Shown: piece by piece, positions 33,872-42,052 of the stretch
Layout: every line of letters starts with the position of its first letter
How positions within the stretch are numbered: position 1 is the stretch's first letter
From: DASXRA01 sp963737425
GTDB lineage: Bacteria > Actinomycetota > Actinomycetes > Mycobacteriales > Jatrophihabitantaceae
Assembly (NCBI GenBank): GCA_963737425.1
Contig: CAVTSX010000008.1
Coordinates: 62,001-126,000, forward strand
Reading direction: 5' to 3'
DNA: 64,000 nucleotides
Position numbers and translations under genes: made by a program
The notes under the pieces: model-generated
Told to the model about the DNA's origin: nothing
The model's input: the letters and a program-made list of their open reading frames with translations, nothing else
Databases searched by the model: none

Positions 33872-33991
33872 ATGCCAACCGTCGTCAACACCGGCCGTAG
33901 CGTCACCAGCGCTCGCTACGCCACCGATGACGATGGATTGCTGCCACCGTGCGGCGCGCCCGGCGTGAGGCGCATCGAGGCCGAGCCATGA
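33872..33991 (+). CDS. 39-codon ORF coupled to the caspase-fold gene
   Basis: A short ORF starting MPTVVNTGRSVTSARYATDD and ending in IEAEP. A purine-rich caggggg lies about 8 nt before its ATG, and its stop overlaps the next start (ATGA), the usual sign of translational coupling. The peptide has no membrane helix or known domain; it contains one Cys, a DDDG run and several Arg. It may be a protease substrate or inhibitor peptide, or simply a leader that sets expression of the downstream gene. Confidence 0.5.
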   Translation: MPTVVNTGRSVTSARYATDDDGLLPPCGAPGVRRIEAEP

Positions 33992-35649
33992 CCTATCACG
34001 CATTGCTGATCGGCAACAGCGGTCTCGACGTCGCTTCCGGATTGAACTCCCTCCAGGCCCCCGTCCGGGATGTTGCCCGGCTGCATCGGGCGCTTGCCAA
34101 TCACGAGACCGGGTTGTTCACCGATGAGCACGTGCGCCTGGGCACTGACCCGGACCGCGAGGAAATGCTCGATGAAATAGGCAGATTCTTCGATGCTGCC
34201 CACAAGGACGATCTACTGCTGCTCTACTACAGCGGCCATGGACTGCTCGCTGAACGCAATCGGCTGTACCTGTGCGGTCGCGACACCCGCCCTGATGACC
34301 TGCCGCGAACGGCAGTGAGCGAGACCCAGATCAACGAGTTCGTCACGCGCTCCATGTGCCGACGAACCATCGTGGTGCTCGATTGCTGTTCGAGCGAGAC
34401 GTCGAAGCCTGGGCCGGCCGGCACGCATTTGGCCGGTCCTTACGTCGTTTCGAGCATGCGCAGCGCCGAGCTCGCCAACGGAGCGGCGGGCGACACCAGC
34501 CGATTTACCGGGCATCTCATTGAGGGACTACTCGGCGCGGCGCCCGACGCCAATGGCAACGGGTTCATCGATCTACGCGAGATCTACGACTACGCGCGCA
34601 ATCACCTGCGCAGCACCGCGCAGGTGCTGCATTATCGCTTTGCCGGCGATGCCGTCGTCCCGCTCGCCCGGGGTTCCGGGTCGCACGACCGCAGTGACCA
34701 GCCGACCTTCGCCATCGCCGAGAATGTCATCACTGTGCTCGACGTCGATGCGGACGAACGGCCCCGCTCGGAGCTGGTCGAGGTGATCCCGTTCGGCGAC
34801 ACCCCGCTCGATCTCATGGCCAGCACCGCGGACGACTGGCTGCAGGCAACCGCGTCGACCGGCGGTGTGAGCGTCGTCCTCCGCCCCCGGCCCGGCCACA
34901 GCGTCGGCTCGATCACCATTCGCGATCTGGCATCGGGAAGCGCGCAGGTACTTCGCGTCGAGGCGCATGTGCGCGCGCCGGTGTCCGTGTCGACGAACGC
35001 CGGTATCGGCGCGCAATCGACGGAGGCATCGGAGAGCCGGACGGCGACCGCAACGGCCATCGAGCCGGACCAGGCGCCAATCGCGGCGGGGCGGCCGCAC
35101 GGTCAGCCGCCGCCGGGCTACGTACCCGTCGTGCAAGTGTGGGATCAGCGCAGGCAACCGGGAGTCACGATCCCGGTTGGGCGATCCGTCAACGGCCTCG
35201 GTCTCGGTATTGCCGGGTTGGCCGCCGTGCTGCTGATCATCGCCTTTACCGGGCTGAGCTGGTACGACCTACCCGGCCAGAGCCTGAGCGCCGCCGGGCT
35301 GCACGACCGCGCATCGCGGGTAGGTGCTTCATTCGCGGCGACATTCTTCGGTGGTGTCGACTGGCTGCTGATCGTCGGGGCTGTCGCCGCCGCCGTGCTC
35401 GGTAACCTGCCGACGGGCCGGGCCGCGCCATGGTTGCGCCGCGCCGTCGTGCTTATCGGGGCGTTCAGCATCCTGCTGACCGTGGCCGCGCTTGGCGAAC
35501 TGTGGGACAAGGCGCGTCAGCTGGGCGAGTCCAACGTCGGCGTCTGGCAACACACCGACACTGGTCTCGGCCTGGCGCTGCTGGGCTTCGCGCTCGCAGG
35601 TGTCGCCGGAACGGTCCGGCGTCGTCAGCGCAGCCGCGCTAACCGCTGA
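33988..35649 (+). CDS. Caspase-fold (C14-like) protein with membrane C-terminus
   Basis: A 553-residue protein. Residues 1-220 are a caspase-like domain: the start ALLIGNSGL, the catalytic His H84 in YYSGHGLL and the Cys pair C133-C134 in VVLDCCSSE. An acidic EF-hand-like loop (DANGNGFIDLRE from D187) precedes the domain end, as in many bacterial caspase homologues. Residues 220-390 are beta-rich and linker-like. The C-terminus has four hydrophobic helices (GIAGLAAVLLIIAFTGL, WLLIVGAVAAAVLG, AVVLIGAFSILLTVAAL, LGLALLGFALAGVAGTV). A membrane-tethered protease with its active site in the cytosol is the likely topology. Neighbour to an S41 protease; possible stress or defence role by inference. 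Confidence 0.8.
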   Translation: MTYHALLIGNSGLDVASGLNSLQAPVRDVARLHRALANHETGLFTDEHVRLGTDPDREEMLDEIGRFFDAAHKDDLLLLYYSGHGLLAERNRLYLCGRDTRPDDLPRTAVSETQINEFVTRSMCRRTIVVLDCCSSETSKPGPAGTHLAGPYVVSSMRSAELANGAAGDTSRFTGHLIEGLLGAAPDANGNGFIDLREIYDYARNHLRSTAQVLHYRFAGDAVVPLARGSGSHDRSDQPTFAIAENVITVLDVDADERPRSELVEVIPFGDTPLDLMASTADDWLQATASTGGVSVVLRPRPGHSVGSITIRDLASGSAQVLRVEAHVRAPVSVSTNAGIGAQSTEASESRTATATAIEPDQAPIAAGRPHGQPPPGYVPVVQVWDQRRQPGVTIPVGRSVNGLGLGIAGLAAVLLIIAFTGLSWYDLPGQSLSAAGLHDRASRVGASFAATFFGGVDWLLIVGAVAAAVLGNLPTGRAAPWLRRAVVLIGAFSILLTVAALGELWDKARQLGESNVGVWQHTDTGLGLALLGFALAGVAGTVRRRQRSRANR

Positions 35650-36490
35650 GGGTGCGTTCCAGCGCTGCGATATCGGCCGGTGTTACCCGGCAGCAGCCAC
35701 CTACCAGCCGAGCCCCGTTCGCTACCCAGTCCCTCACTGCGCTCGGGTCGAACGCCGCCGTACCCGTCCAACCGGAGTTCCACACCTCGCCGCTGTTCGG
35801 GTAGACGACGACCGGCTTGCGGCCGTGCGTCGCCGCGAGCGCGACGAGGTCGCCCGCGTCGGCCGGGTCGACGCAGTTGACGCCGATTGCGAAGACTGCA
35901 GCGCAGTCGGCGGCCATGGCGAAGGCGTCGGCGGCCGGCTCGCCCGCACGGGTACGGGTGCCCGCGCAGGTGAGTGACAACCACGCGGGCACGCCCAGTG
36001 TGTCGAGTTCGCAGAGCAGCGCGTCGACCTCGGCCAGGCACGGGATCGTCTCGACGGCGAGGACGTCGGCACCGGCGTCGGCAAGAACGTGCAGCCGTGG
36101 GCGATGGAAGGCGCGCAACTCGTCGACGGTCAGGGCGTAGTCGCCGCGGTACTCCGACCCGTCCGCCAATACGGCACCGTATGGTCCGACGGATGCGGCA
36201 ACCCACTCGGGCTCGGCGCGGCGGGCCAGCTCGACGCTGCGCCGCATCAGTCTCGCCGCGTCCGCGCCGAGTCCCGCGAAGGACGCCTGGTAGCTGGCGG
36301 TGATCGCCACGCGTGCGCCGGCGTCGACGAATGCCCGGTGCGCTGCGACGATCTCGTCCGGTTCGTCCGCGAGCAGCCGCGCTGACCACAGGGCCGAGGA
36401 CAGGTCGTTGCCCCGGCGTTCGAGTTCGGTGGCCAGGCCGCCGTCGAGGGTGACGATCTCGGTGGCGACGACATCGACGAGGCTGGGCAC
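35639..36490 (-). CDS. mmuM: Homocysteine S-methyltransferase
   Basis: A 283-residue cobalamin-independent methyltransferase. The zinc ligands are visible in GVNCVDP and VGGCCRVTP, the triad of cysteines of the family. It starts with TLDGGLATELERRG, the usual N-terminus of MmuM. It transfers a methyl group from S-methylmethionine or SAM to homocysteine. The start is a GTG. Its stop overlaps the end of the convergent caspase-fold gene by 11 bp. Confidence 0.88.
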   Translation of the reverse strand: MPSLVDVVATEIVTLDGGLATELERRGNDLSSALWSARLLADEPDEIVAAHRAFVDAGARVAITASYQASFAGLGADAARLMRRSVELARRAEPEWVAASVGPYGAVLADGSEYRGDYALTVDELRAFHRPRLHVLADAGADVLAVETIPCLAEVDALLCELDTLGVPAWLSLTCAGTRTRAGEPAADAFAMAADCAAVFAIGVNCVDPADAGDLVALAATHGRKPVVVYPNSGEVWNSGWTGTAAFDPSAVRDWVANGARLVGGCCRVTPADIAALERTLSG

Positions 36491-36507
36491 GCGTCAAGTC
36501 TGCCCGC

Positions 36508-37743
36508 TTACTCGCCGCGCAGAGCCGCGGTCGGCGCGAGCCGGGCCGCCCGCAGCGCCGGGTAGAGGCCGGCGACGAGACCCACGAGCAGGGAGCCCGC
36601 CAGGCCCAAGGCGATCGGCCCGGCGGGCAGCACCGGCGCGATGCGCCGAACCGCGGCATAGCCCAGGCTGACCGCCACTCCGAGCAGCGCGCCCACGGCG
36701 GCGCCGAGCAGGCAGAGCAGGGTCGACTCGGCGACGAACAGCAGGCCCACCACTGCGCGGGTCGCACCGAGAGCCCGGCGCAGGCCGATCTCCCCGCGCC
36801 GTTCGAGCACCGAGACCACCATGACGTTGGCCACCCCGACCCCACCGACGAGCAGCGCCACGGCACCGAGTCCCAGGGCGAGCGCGCGCAACGACGTCCG
36901 GGCGGCCGCGCGCGCAACGAGCAGGTCAGACGGCCGCCCGACCGTCACGGACCCCGGATCCGACGGAGATGCCGTCGACGCCAGGACGCTGCGCACGTCG
37001 GCCACCTGGTCCGGGTCTGAGCGCAGGTAGACGCGCGTCGGCTTGCCGTCGAAGCCGAGGTGAGCCCTCGCGAACGGCGTGCCGATGAGCGCGGCAGTGT
37101 CGAGTTCCGGAGCCAGCGGCACCGGAGCCAGCACGCCCAGCACGGTGAAGTACCGACCCTGATGCCCGTCGCTGTCGCTCAGGTAGACCTGCGACTCGAC
37201 GCTCGCCGCCCTGATGCCGAGGGCCTTCGCCGCACCGTAGCCGAGGACGACCGCCGGATAGCGGCCCGTTGCCGGGTCGATGAATCGACCTGAGGTAAGC
37301 GTCAGTTCGAGCGTCGACGGCAACGACGAGTCGGCCGACAGGACCGAGATTCCTCCGGTGTCGGCGACCGGGACGAACGGCGTGCGCCGCATGATCCGGC
37401 CGGTGAGGTAGGAGACGGGTGACACCTGCTGCACCCCGCTGATGCGGCGCACCATCCCGGTTGAGGTGACCGGAAGAGGCGCGGGCTGGTTGTCGATGGT
37501 GTCGCCGGACGCGACCGTGAGCAGGTTGCCGTCACGTCCTAGCTGGTCGAGCAGCGCGCGCTGCGTCGACGCCGGTATGGCCAGCACGACAACGACAGCC
37601 GCTACGCCCAGGCCGATTCCCAGCGCGCACAGCGCGGCCCGCATCCATCGCTGCCGAAGGCCCGTCATCGCCTCGCGAGCGATGTCTCGGCGCCGGGCCC
37701 GGTCACGGCGCCGGGGCCGCGCACTGCGGCGCGCCCGGCTCAT
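36508..37743 (-). CDS. MacB/FtsX-type ABC transporter permease
   Basis: A 411-residue permease with one N-terminal helix (MRAALCALGIGLGVAAVVVVLAIPA), a large extracytoplasmic MacB-like periplasmic domain (about residues 60-280) and three C-terminal helices including VALLVGGVGVANVMVVSVLERRGEIGLRRALGA, the FtsX/MacB hallmark. The enzyme class couples ATP use to efflux or to envelope mechanics. The ATG gives a basic cytosolic tail. It is the last gene of a four-gene operon with ATPase, adaptor and lipoprotein; its start follows the ATPase stop by 5 bp. Confidence 0.86.
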   Translation of the reverse strand: MSRARRSARPRRRDRARRRDIAREAMTGLRQRWMRAALCALGIGLGVAAVVVVLAIPASTQRALLDQLGRDGNLLTVASGDTIDNQPAPLPVTSTGMVRRISGVQQVSPVSYLTGRIMRRTPFVPVADTGGISVLSADSSLPSTLELTLTSGRFIDPATGRYPAVVLGYGAAKALGIRAASVESQVYLSDSDGHQGRYFTVLGVLAPVPLAPELDTAALIGTPFARAHLGFDGKPTRVYLRSDPDQVADVRSVLASTASPSDPGSVTVGRPSDLLVARAAARTSLRALALGLGAVALLVGGVGVANVMVVSVLERRGEIGLRRALGATRAVVGLLFVAESTLLCLLGAAVGALLGVAVSLGYAAVRRIAPVLPAGPIALGLAGSLLVGLVAGLYPALRAARLAPTAALRGE

Positions 37744-37748
37744 CGGTC

Positions 37749-38420
37749 TCACGTCGAGTCGTGGATGAGCAGGCCGTCGCGCATCTCGACCTGGCGTGGC
37801 GCCGACGCGGCGACGTCCCGGTCGTGGGTGACGACGATGACCGTCGACCCCTCCGCGTGCAGGCCGTGCAGCAGGTCGAGCACCGCCGCCCCGTTCGCCG
37901 AGTCGAGGTTGCCGGTCGGCTCGTCGGCGAGGATGACGTCCGGATCGCCGACGAGCGCGCGGGCAATGGCGACCCGCTGGCATTCCCCGCCGGACAGCTG
38001 GCCCGGGCGATGGCCGAGGCGGTGCGCCAGGCCCACCCGCTCGCACGCTGCGATTGCGGCCGCCCGACGGCGACGCGCGGACGATCGGCGATACAGCAAC
38101 GCGTGCGCGACATTGCCCACCACGTCCACGTGCGGCAGCAGGAAGAACTGCTGGAACACGAAGCCGAGATGTGCCGCGCGAAACGCCGACAGTGCCGCAT
38201 CGGAGAGCCCGGCGATGTCCTGCCCGGCGATGCGGGCGGTTCCCGAACTGGGGCGATCGAGCGTCCCGGCCAGGTGCAGCAGCGTCGACTTGCCTGACCC
38301 CGAGGTGCCGACGATCGAGACCATCTCGCCGGCCCGCACCTCGAGTGTGACCTCCTGCAGGGCGACGGTCGGGCCGGGGTAGATCTTGCCGACCCGACGC
38401 AGATCGAGGGCGCTGCTCAT
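37749..38420 (-). CDS. MacB/LolD-type ABC ATPase
   Basis: A 223-residue ATPase with Walker A GTSGSGKST (residues 38-46), Q-loop FVFQQFFLLPHVDVVGNV, signature LSGGECQRVAIARAL, Walker B VILADEPTGNLD and switch His in VIVVTHDRDVA. The insertion after the Q-loop and the short length are typical of MacB/LolD/FtsE-like ATPases. It energises the permease encoded next. The ATG overlaps the adaptor stop (ATGA). Confidence 0.92.
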   Translation of the reverse strand: MSSALDLRRVGKIYPGPTVALQEVTLEVRAGEMVSIVGTSGSGKSTLLHLAGTLDRPSSGTARIAGQDIAGLSDAALSAFRAAHLGFVFQQFFLLPHVDVVGNVAHALLYRRSSARRRRAAAIAACERVGLAHRLGHRPGQLSGGECQRVAIARALVGDPDVILADEPTGNLDSANGAAVLDLLHGLHAEGSTVIVVTHDRDVAASAPRQVEMRDGLLIHDST

Positions 38421-39505
38421 GACGACGGCACCAGGACGGAACTGCCCGCGGCGAGGCCTGTACCGGACACCTGAACCAGCGCGTCCGAGTACAGGCCCGT
38501 CGTCACCGCGACGTCGTGTTGCTCGGCGCCGTTGACGACCGTCACCGCGAACGTGCCGTCGGGGCGGGCCAGCAGGGCGGCGATCGGCACGGCGAGTACG
38601 TGGCGAACCTCTGCGGTGGTCACCTCGACGCTGACCGGTGCCGACGTGTACCGGGCGGCCACGGCGGGGCGGGTGAGCCGGATCGTCACCGCCACCGTCG
38701 CGGGCTGCGGGCGGCTGTTCGAGGTGCCGTTGTCGGGGGGCTGGGTGGCTGCCCGGGCGATCTCTGAGACGATGCCGGGCGCCGTCGTCACCGCGTCGGG
38801 AAGCGTGACGGTAACCGACGCGCCCCGACGGATCAGGTAGATCTGGTCGACAGGGACGGGCAGCGTCACCGCCTGCGTGGTGGGCGTCGCCGTCAGCAGC
38901 GGGGCCCCGGCCTGGGCCGGCGCACCGAGAGTTGCCGTCACGGCGTCCACGCGCAGCGGCGCATGCGCGAAGACGACCTGGCCGACCGCGACGGTGCCCG
39001 TCACCGTGACGCCCCGAGCGCTCTGCCAGTCCTCGACCGCGGCCCGGGTTCGCCAGTCATAGCTGGGGTTTCCGGCGATGCCGGTCGCGTAGCCGAGCGC
39101 CACCAGGTCGGTGTTGAGTTCGGCGATGTCCGGGCCGTCGGTGGCGTTCACCGACAGCGCACGCCACATCGGCCGGCTGCCGGAAAGCAGCGGTACGCCG
39201 TGCCCGTCGACCTCGTACAGCGCCTGGCCCTGGTGGATCACCGCTCCGGCGGCGGGCAGCCACGTGTACAGGCCGCGCGACGTCGCCGCGCCGATCGCCA
39301 CAGGGGTTCCGTAGCCGAGCGTTCCGTAGAACTGCTGAGTCGTACGCAGGTCGGCGCGCACGACCTTGGCTGCCGTCGTCTGCGCGGTCGTCGCGGGTTG
39401 CGCGGCGGCGGTGTGGTGCCTGGCGACGATCGTTGTGATGACGACAGCAGCAGCGACGACGGCCAGCAACCCGGTGGATAGCGCTGTTCGGCGAATGATC
39501 CCCAT
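38417..39505 (-). CDS. Efflux adaptor with peptidoglycan-binding-like domain
   Basis: A 362-residue membrane-fusion protein-like protein. After an N-terminal helix (GLLAVVAAAVVITTIVA) come a lipoyl-like hairpin (GAVIHQGQALYEVDGHGVPLL), a PG_binding_1-like segment (DIAELNTDLVALGYATGI..TRAAVEDWQSARGVTVTGTV) and a beta-barrel part (LPVPVDQIYLIRRGASVTVTLPD). This mix is common in Gram-positive MacA-like adaptors working with MacB-type permeases. It lies in the same operon as the ATPase and permease. Confidence 0.82.
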   Translation of the reverse strand: MGIIRRTALSTGLLAVVAAAVVITTIVARHHTAAAQPATTAQTTAAKVVRADLRTTQQFYGTLGYGTPVAIGAATSRGLYTWLPAAGAVIHQGQALYEVDGHGVPLLSGSRPMWRALSVNATDGPDIAELNTDLVALGYATGIAGNPSYDWRTRAAVEDWQSARGVTVTGTVAVGQVVFAHAPLRVDAVTATLGAPAQAGAPLLTATPTTQAVTLPVPVDQIYLIRRGASVTVTLPDAVTTAPGIVSEIARAATQPPDNGTSNSRPQPATVAVTIRLTRPAVAARYTSAPVSVEVTTAEVRHVLAVPIAALLARPDGTFAVTVVNGAEQHDVAVTTGLYSDALVQVSGTGLAAGSSVLVPSS

Positions 39506-39508
39506 GCG

Positions 39509-40075
39509 TCAGTGCCCCGCGAGGTTGGACAGGTTGGACGCCTGGTTCTCGACGTCCAGCAGTGATCTGCAGGCTGAAAAGGCCTGCTGCACAATGGGAT
39601 TCGTCTTGTTCGCGCCCGGCGGCATCTCGTCCGCCGTGATCCCGAAGCCGTGGCCCGGCGTGTATTGCGATGCCGCCGTCGGATCGCGGTAGTTGGGCAT
39701 GCCGTGCTGGCGCAGGCATTGCGCGGCGCGTACTCCGGCCGTGACGAGAGCGGCCGGAGCGGGCGGTTCCTGTTTGAGGTTCCAGTTGGCTGCCGCGAGC
39801 TGGCGCTGGCACGCCGTCTGCGCCGCTCGGTCGGCGGCTCTCGGGAGCGACTGCAGGGGCCGGGCGTCGGTGAACACCTGCCCGTTCGCGCCGAGTACCG
39901 GGTCATGGAAGTTCGTGATGCCGTGTTGGCGCAGGCATTCGGCGGCCGTGTGCAACGCTGCGATGCGGCCGGACGACCCGGACCGGCCGGGCTGCGACTT
40001 CGAGGCGGCACTGGCACAGCCGGCCAGCGCGACGATCAGCAGAGGCACCGCTACGAGGCAATTTGAGGTACGCAT
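39509..40075 (-). CDS. Secreted lipoprotein with twin CLRQHG motifs
   Basis: A 188-residue lipoprotein with a short signal ending LALAGC-like (lipidated C20). The mature part has two similar units, CLRQHGITNFHDP near residue 48 and CLRQHGMPNYRDP near residue 119, each with a preceding Ala-Ala and a later Cys (TACQRQL, FSACRSLL). This matches a common family of small actinobacterial lipoproteins found beside MacAB-like ABC genes; their role is unproven, perhaps substrate capture. It is 3 bp upstream of the adaptor gene and divergent from the response regulator. Confidence 0.75.
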   Translation of the reverse strand: MRTSNCLVAVPLLIVALAGCASAASKSQPGRSGSSGRIAALHTAAECLRQHGITNFHDPVLGANGQVFTDARPLQSLPRAADRAAQTACQRQLAAANWNLKQEPPAPAALVTAGVRAAQCLRQHGMPNYRDPTAASQYTPGHGFGITADEMPPGANKTNPIVQQAFSACRSLLDVENQASNLSNLAGH

Positions 40076-40154
40076 GCCACAGGGGTACGCGGACGCAGAT
40101 GACACCTCGCTAACAGTTATTCCGTTGTCACGCGTCGTCGCGCAGACTCCGAGT

Positions 40155-40799
40155 GTGAGGCTGCTGGTCGTGGAGGACGAGCCGGTGCTGGCGCGGCACG
40201 TCGCGGATGGTCTGCGCGATGCGGGCTTCGCCGTCGACGTCGCGCTCGACGGGGCGTCCGCGCTGGAGAAGATCGACCTGGTCGAGTATGACGTCGTGGT
40301 GCTCGACCGTGACCTGCCCGAGGTGCACGGCGACGAGGTCTGCCGCGCGCTGGCGAAAGCGCCCGCCCGCGTATTGATGCTCACCGCCGCCGCCGGCATC
40401 GAGGACCGGGTCGGGGGGCTCGATCTCGGCGCCGATGACTACCTGCCCAAGCCGTTTGCGTTTGCCGAACTGGTGGCCCGGGTTCGCGCATTGTCGCGGC
40501 GGGCGCCCTCGGCGCCGAGCACGCTCGTCACGGGCGACCTCGTCGTCGATCTCGCCCGCCGCACCGTCACCCGGGCCGGGCGTCCGGTGCTGCTGACCCG
40601 TAAGGAGTTCGGCGTTCTCGAGACGCTCCTGCTCGCCGGTGGGGCCGTGATCAGCGCCGAGGAGCTACTCGATCGAGTCTGGGACGAGAACCTCGATCCG
40701 TTCAGCAACATCGTCGCTGTGACGGTGGCCAGGCTGCGTCGCAAGCTCGGGTCCCCGGCGATCGTCGACACCGTCGTCGGCGCGGGGTACCGGGTGTGA
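40155..40799 (+). CDS. OmpR-family response regulator
   Basis: A 214-residue response regulator. The receiver has the acidic pair in VVEDEPV, the phosphoacceptor Asp in VVLDRDLPEVHG and the conserved Lys in DYLPKPFAF. The C-terminal winged helix includes LVVDLARRTVTRAGRPVLLTRKEFGVLETLL and VAVTVARLRRKLG. It starts at a GTG; the longer upstream frame lies antisense to the lipoprotein gene. Divergent position suggests it regulates the lipoprotein-ABC operon. Confidence 0.92.
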   Translation: MRLLVVEDEPVLARHVADGLRDAGFAVDVALDGASALEKIDLVEYDVVVLDRDLPEVHGDEVCRALAKAPARVLMLTAAAGIEDRVGGLDLGADDYLPKPFAFAELVARVRALSRRAPSAPSTLVTGDLVVDLARRTVTRAGRPVLLTRKEFGVLETLLLAGGAVISAEELLDRVWDENLDPFSNIVAVTVARLRRKLGSPAIVDTVVGAGYRV

Positions 40800-42052
40800 C
40801 GGCGCATCGGGCCCGGTTGACGCTGCGGACGCGGCTGACGCTGACGTTCTCGGCCGTGTTCCTCGCCGCCGGTGGTGCGCTCATCGCCATCACGGCCGTC
40901 CTGGCCCGGCAGAGCATCGATCGGGCGGCCACCAACGAGCCGGCGCTCGCCGCGCTCAAGAGCGCGATCAACCGGGCGGTCGAGTCGCCCGGGCCGTCCG
41001 GGTCACCGGCCCCGGTCGTCACCACCAAGGTCAACGGGACGCCCGTGCTGAAGGTGACGGCGATCGGTGAGGTGCAGAAGAAGCAGATCCTCGACGCCAA
41101 CAACGAGTTCACCAATGTCACCCGGACCGACGCGGTGCGCCGGATCGTCACCGGATCGGTGATCGCGGCGGCCCTGCTGATCCCGGCCGCGGCGGTGCTG
41201 GGTTGGCTGCTGGCCCGTCGTGCGCTGCGGCCCGTCCGCACCATCACCGGCGCGGCGCACCGGGTTTCGGCGAACCAGCTGTCGGAGCGACTGGCGATCG
41301 ACGGCCCGCGTGACGAGATCACTGAACTGGCCACGACGTTCGACGCGATGATGGACCGGCTCGAGCACGCCTTCGACGCGCAACGCCAATTCGTCGCCAA
41401 CGCGTCCCACGAATTGCGCACGCCCCTTGCCGTGGCGGGCACGGCCGTCGACGTCGTACTCGCCAAGCCCGACCGGCGACCACAGCAACTCGAGGCGATG
41501 GCGCTCGACGTGCGGACGGCGGTGGACCAGGCCGAGCGGGTTCTCGAGAGCTTGCTCGCATTGACCCGCAGCCAGCACCTGGATCACCGCCATGACGACG
41601 TCGACCTGGGAGCGCTCGCCGAGGACGCGCTCGACGCCCGGGCGGTCGAGATCGCCGAGCGCGGACTGACCGTCAGCGCGCAGTTGTCCGACGCGGCCAC
41701 GGTGGGCGATCGCTCACTGCTCGAACGCCTGGTGGGCAACGTGATCGACAACGCCATCCGGCACAACATCCCGGGCGGGCAGATCGAGATACGCAGCGGT
41801 CAGGTCGAGGGCAGCGCGGAGTTCGAGGTGGCGAACACCGGCGCCGTGGTTCCAGCTGCACGAGTGGCCGCGCTGCTCGAGCCGTTCCAGCGTCTGGACG
41901 GGCGGGCCCGCAATGGCGACTCCGGGCTGGGCCTCGGGCTCACCATCGTCAAGGCAATCGCCGATGCCCACGACGCGACGCTCTCGTTGCAGGCGCAGCC
42001 CTCCGGCGGGCTGCGGGTTATGGTGCGGATGCCTGCTCGGGGTGAGGTCTGA
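40796..42052 (+). CDS. Sensor histidine kinase
   Basis: A 418-residue kinase starting at a GTG overlapping the regulator stop. Two membrane helices (about residues 15-37 and 120-142) flank a short extracytoplasmic loop; HAMP follows (about 143-195), then HisKA with H205 in ANASHELRTPLAV and the ATPase lid motifs NVIDNAIRHN and GDSGLGLGLTIVKAI. It senses an envelope signal, probably the substrate of the neighbouring MacB-like system. Confidence 0.92.
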   Translation: MTAHRARLTLRTRLTLTFSAVFLAAGGALIAITAVLARQSIDRAATNEPALAALKSAINRAVESPGPSGSPAPVVTTKVNGTPVLKVTAIGEVQKKQILDANNEFTNVTRTDAVRRIVTGSVIAAALLIPAAAVLGWLLARRALRPVRTITGAAHRVSANQLSERLAIDGPRDEITELATTFDAMMDRLEHAFDAQRQFVANASHELRTPLAVAGTAVDVVLAKPDRRPQQLEAMALDVRTAVDQAERVLESLLALTRSQHLDHRHDDVDLGALAEDALDARAVEIAERGLTVSAQLSDAATVGDRSLLERLVGNVIDNAIRHNIPGGQIEIRSGQVEGSAEFEVANTGAVVPAARVAALLEPFQRLDGRARNGDSGLGLGLTIVKAIADAHDATLSLQAQPSGGLRVMVRMPARGEV

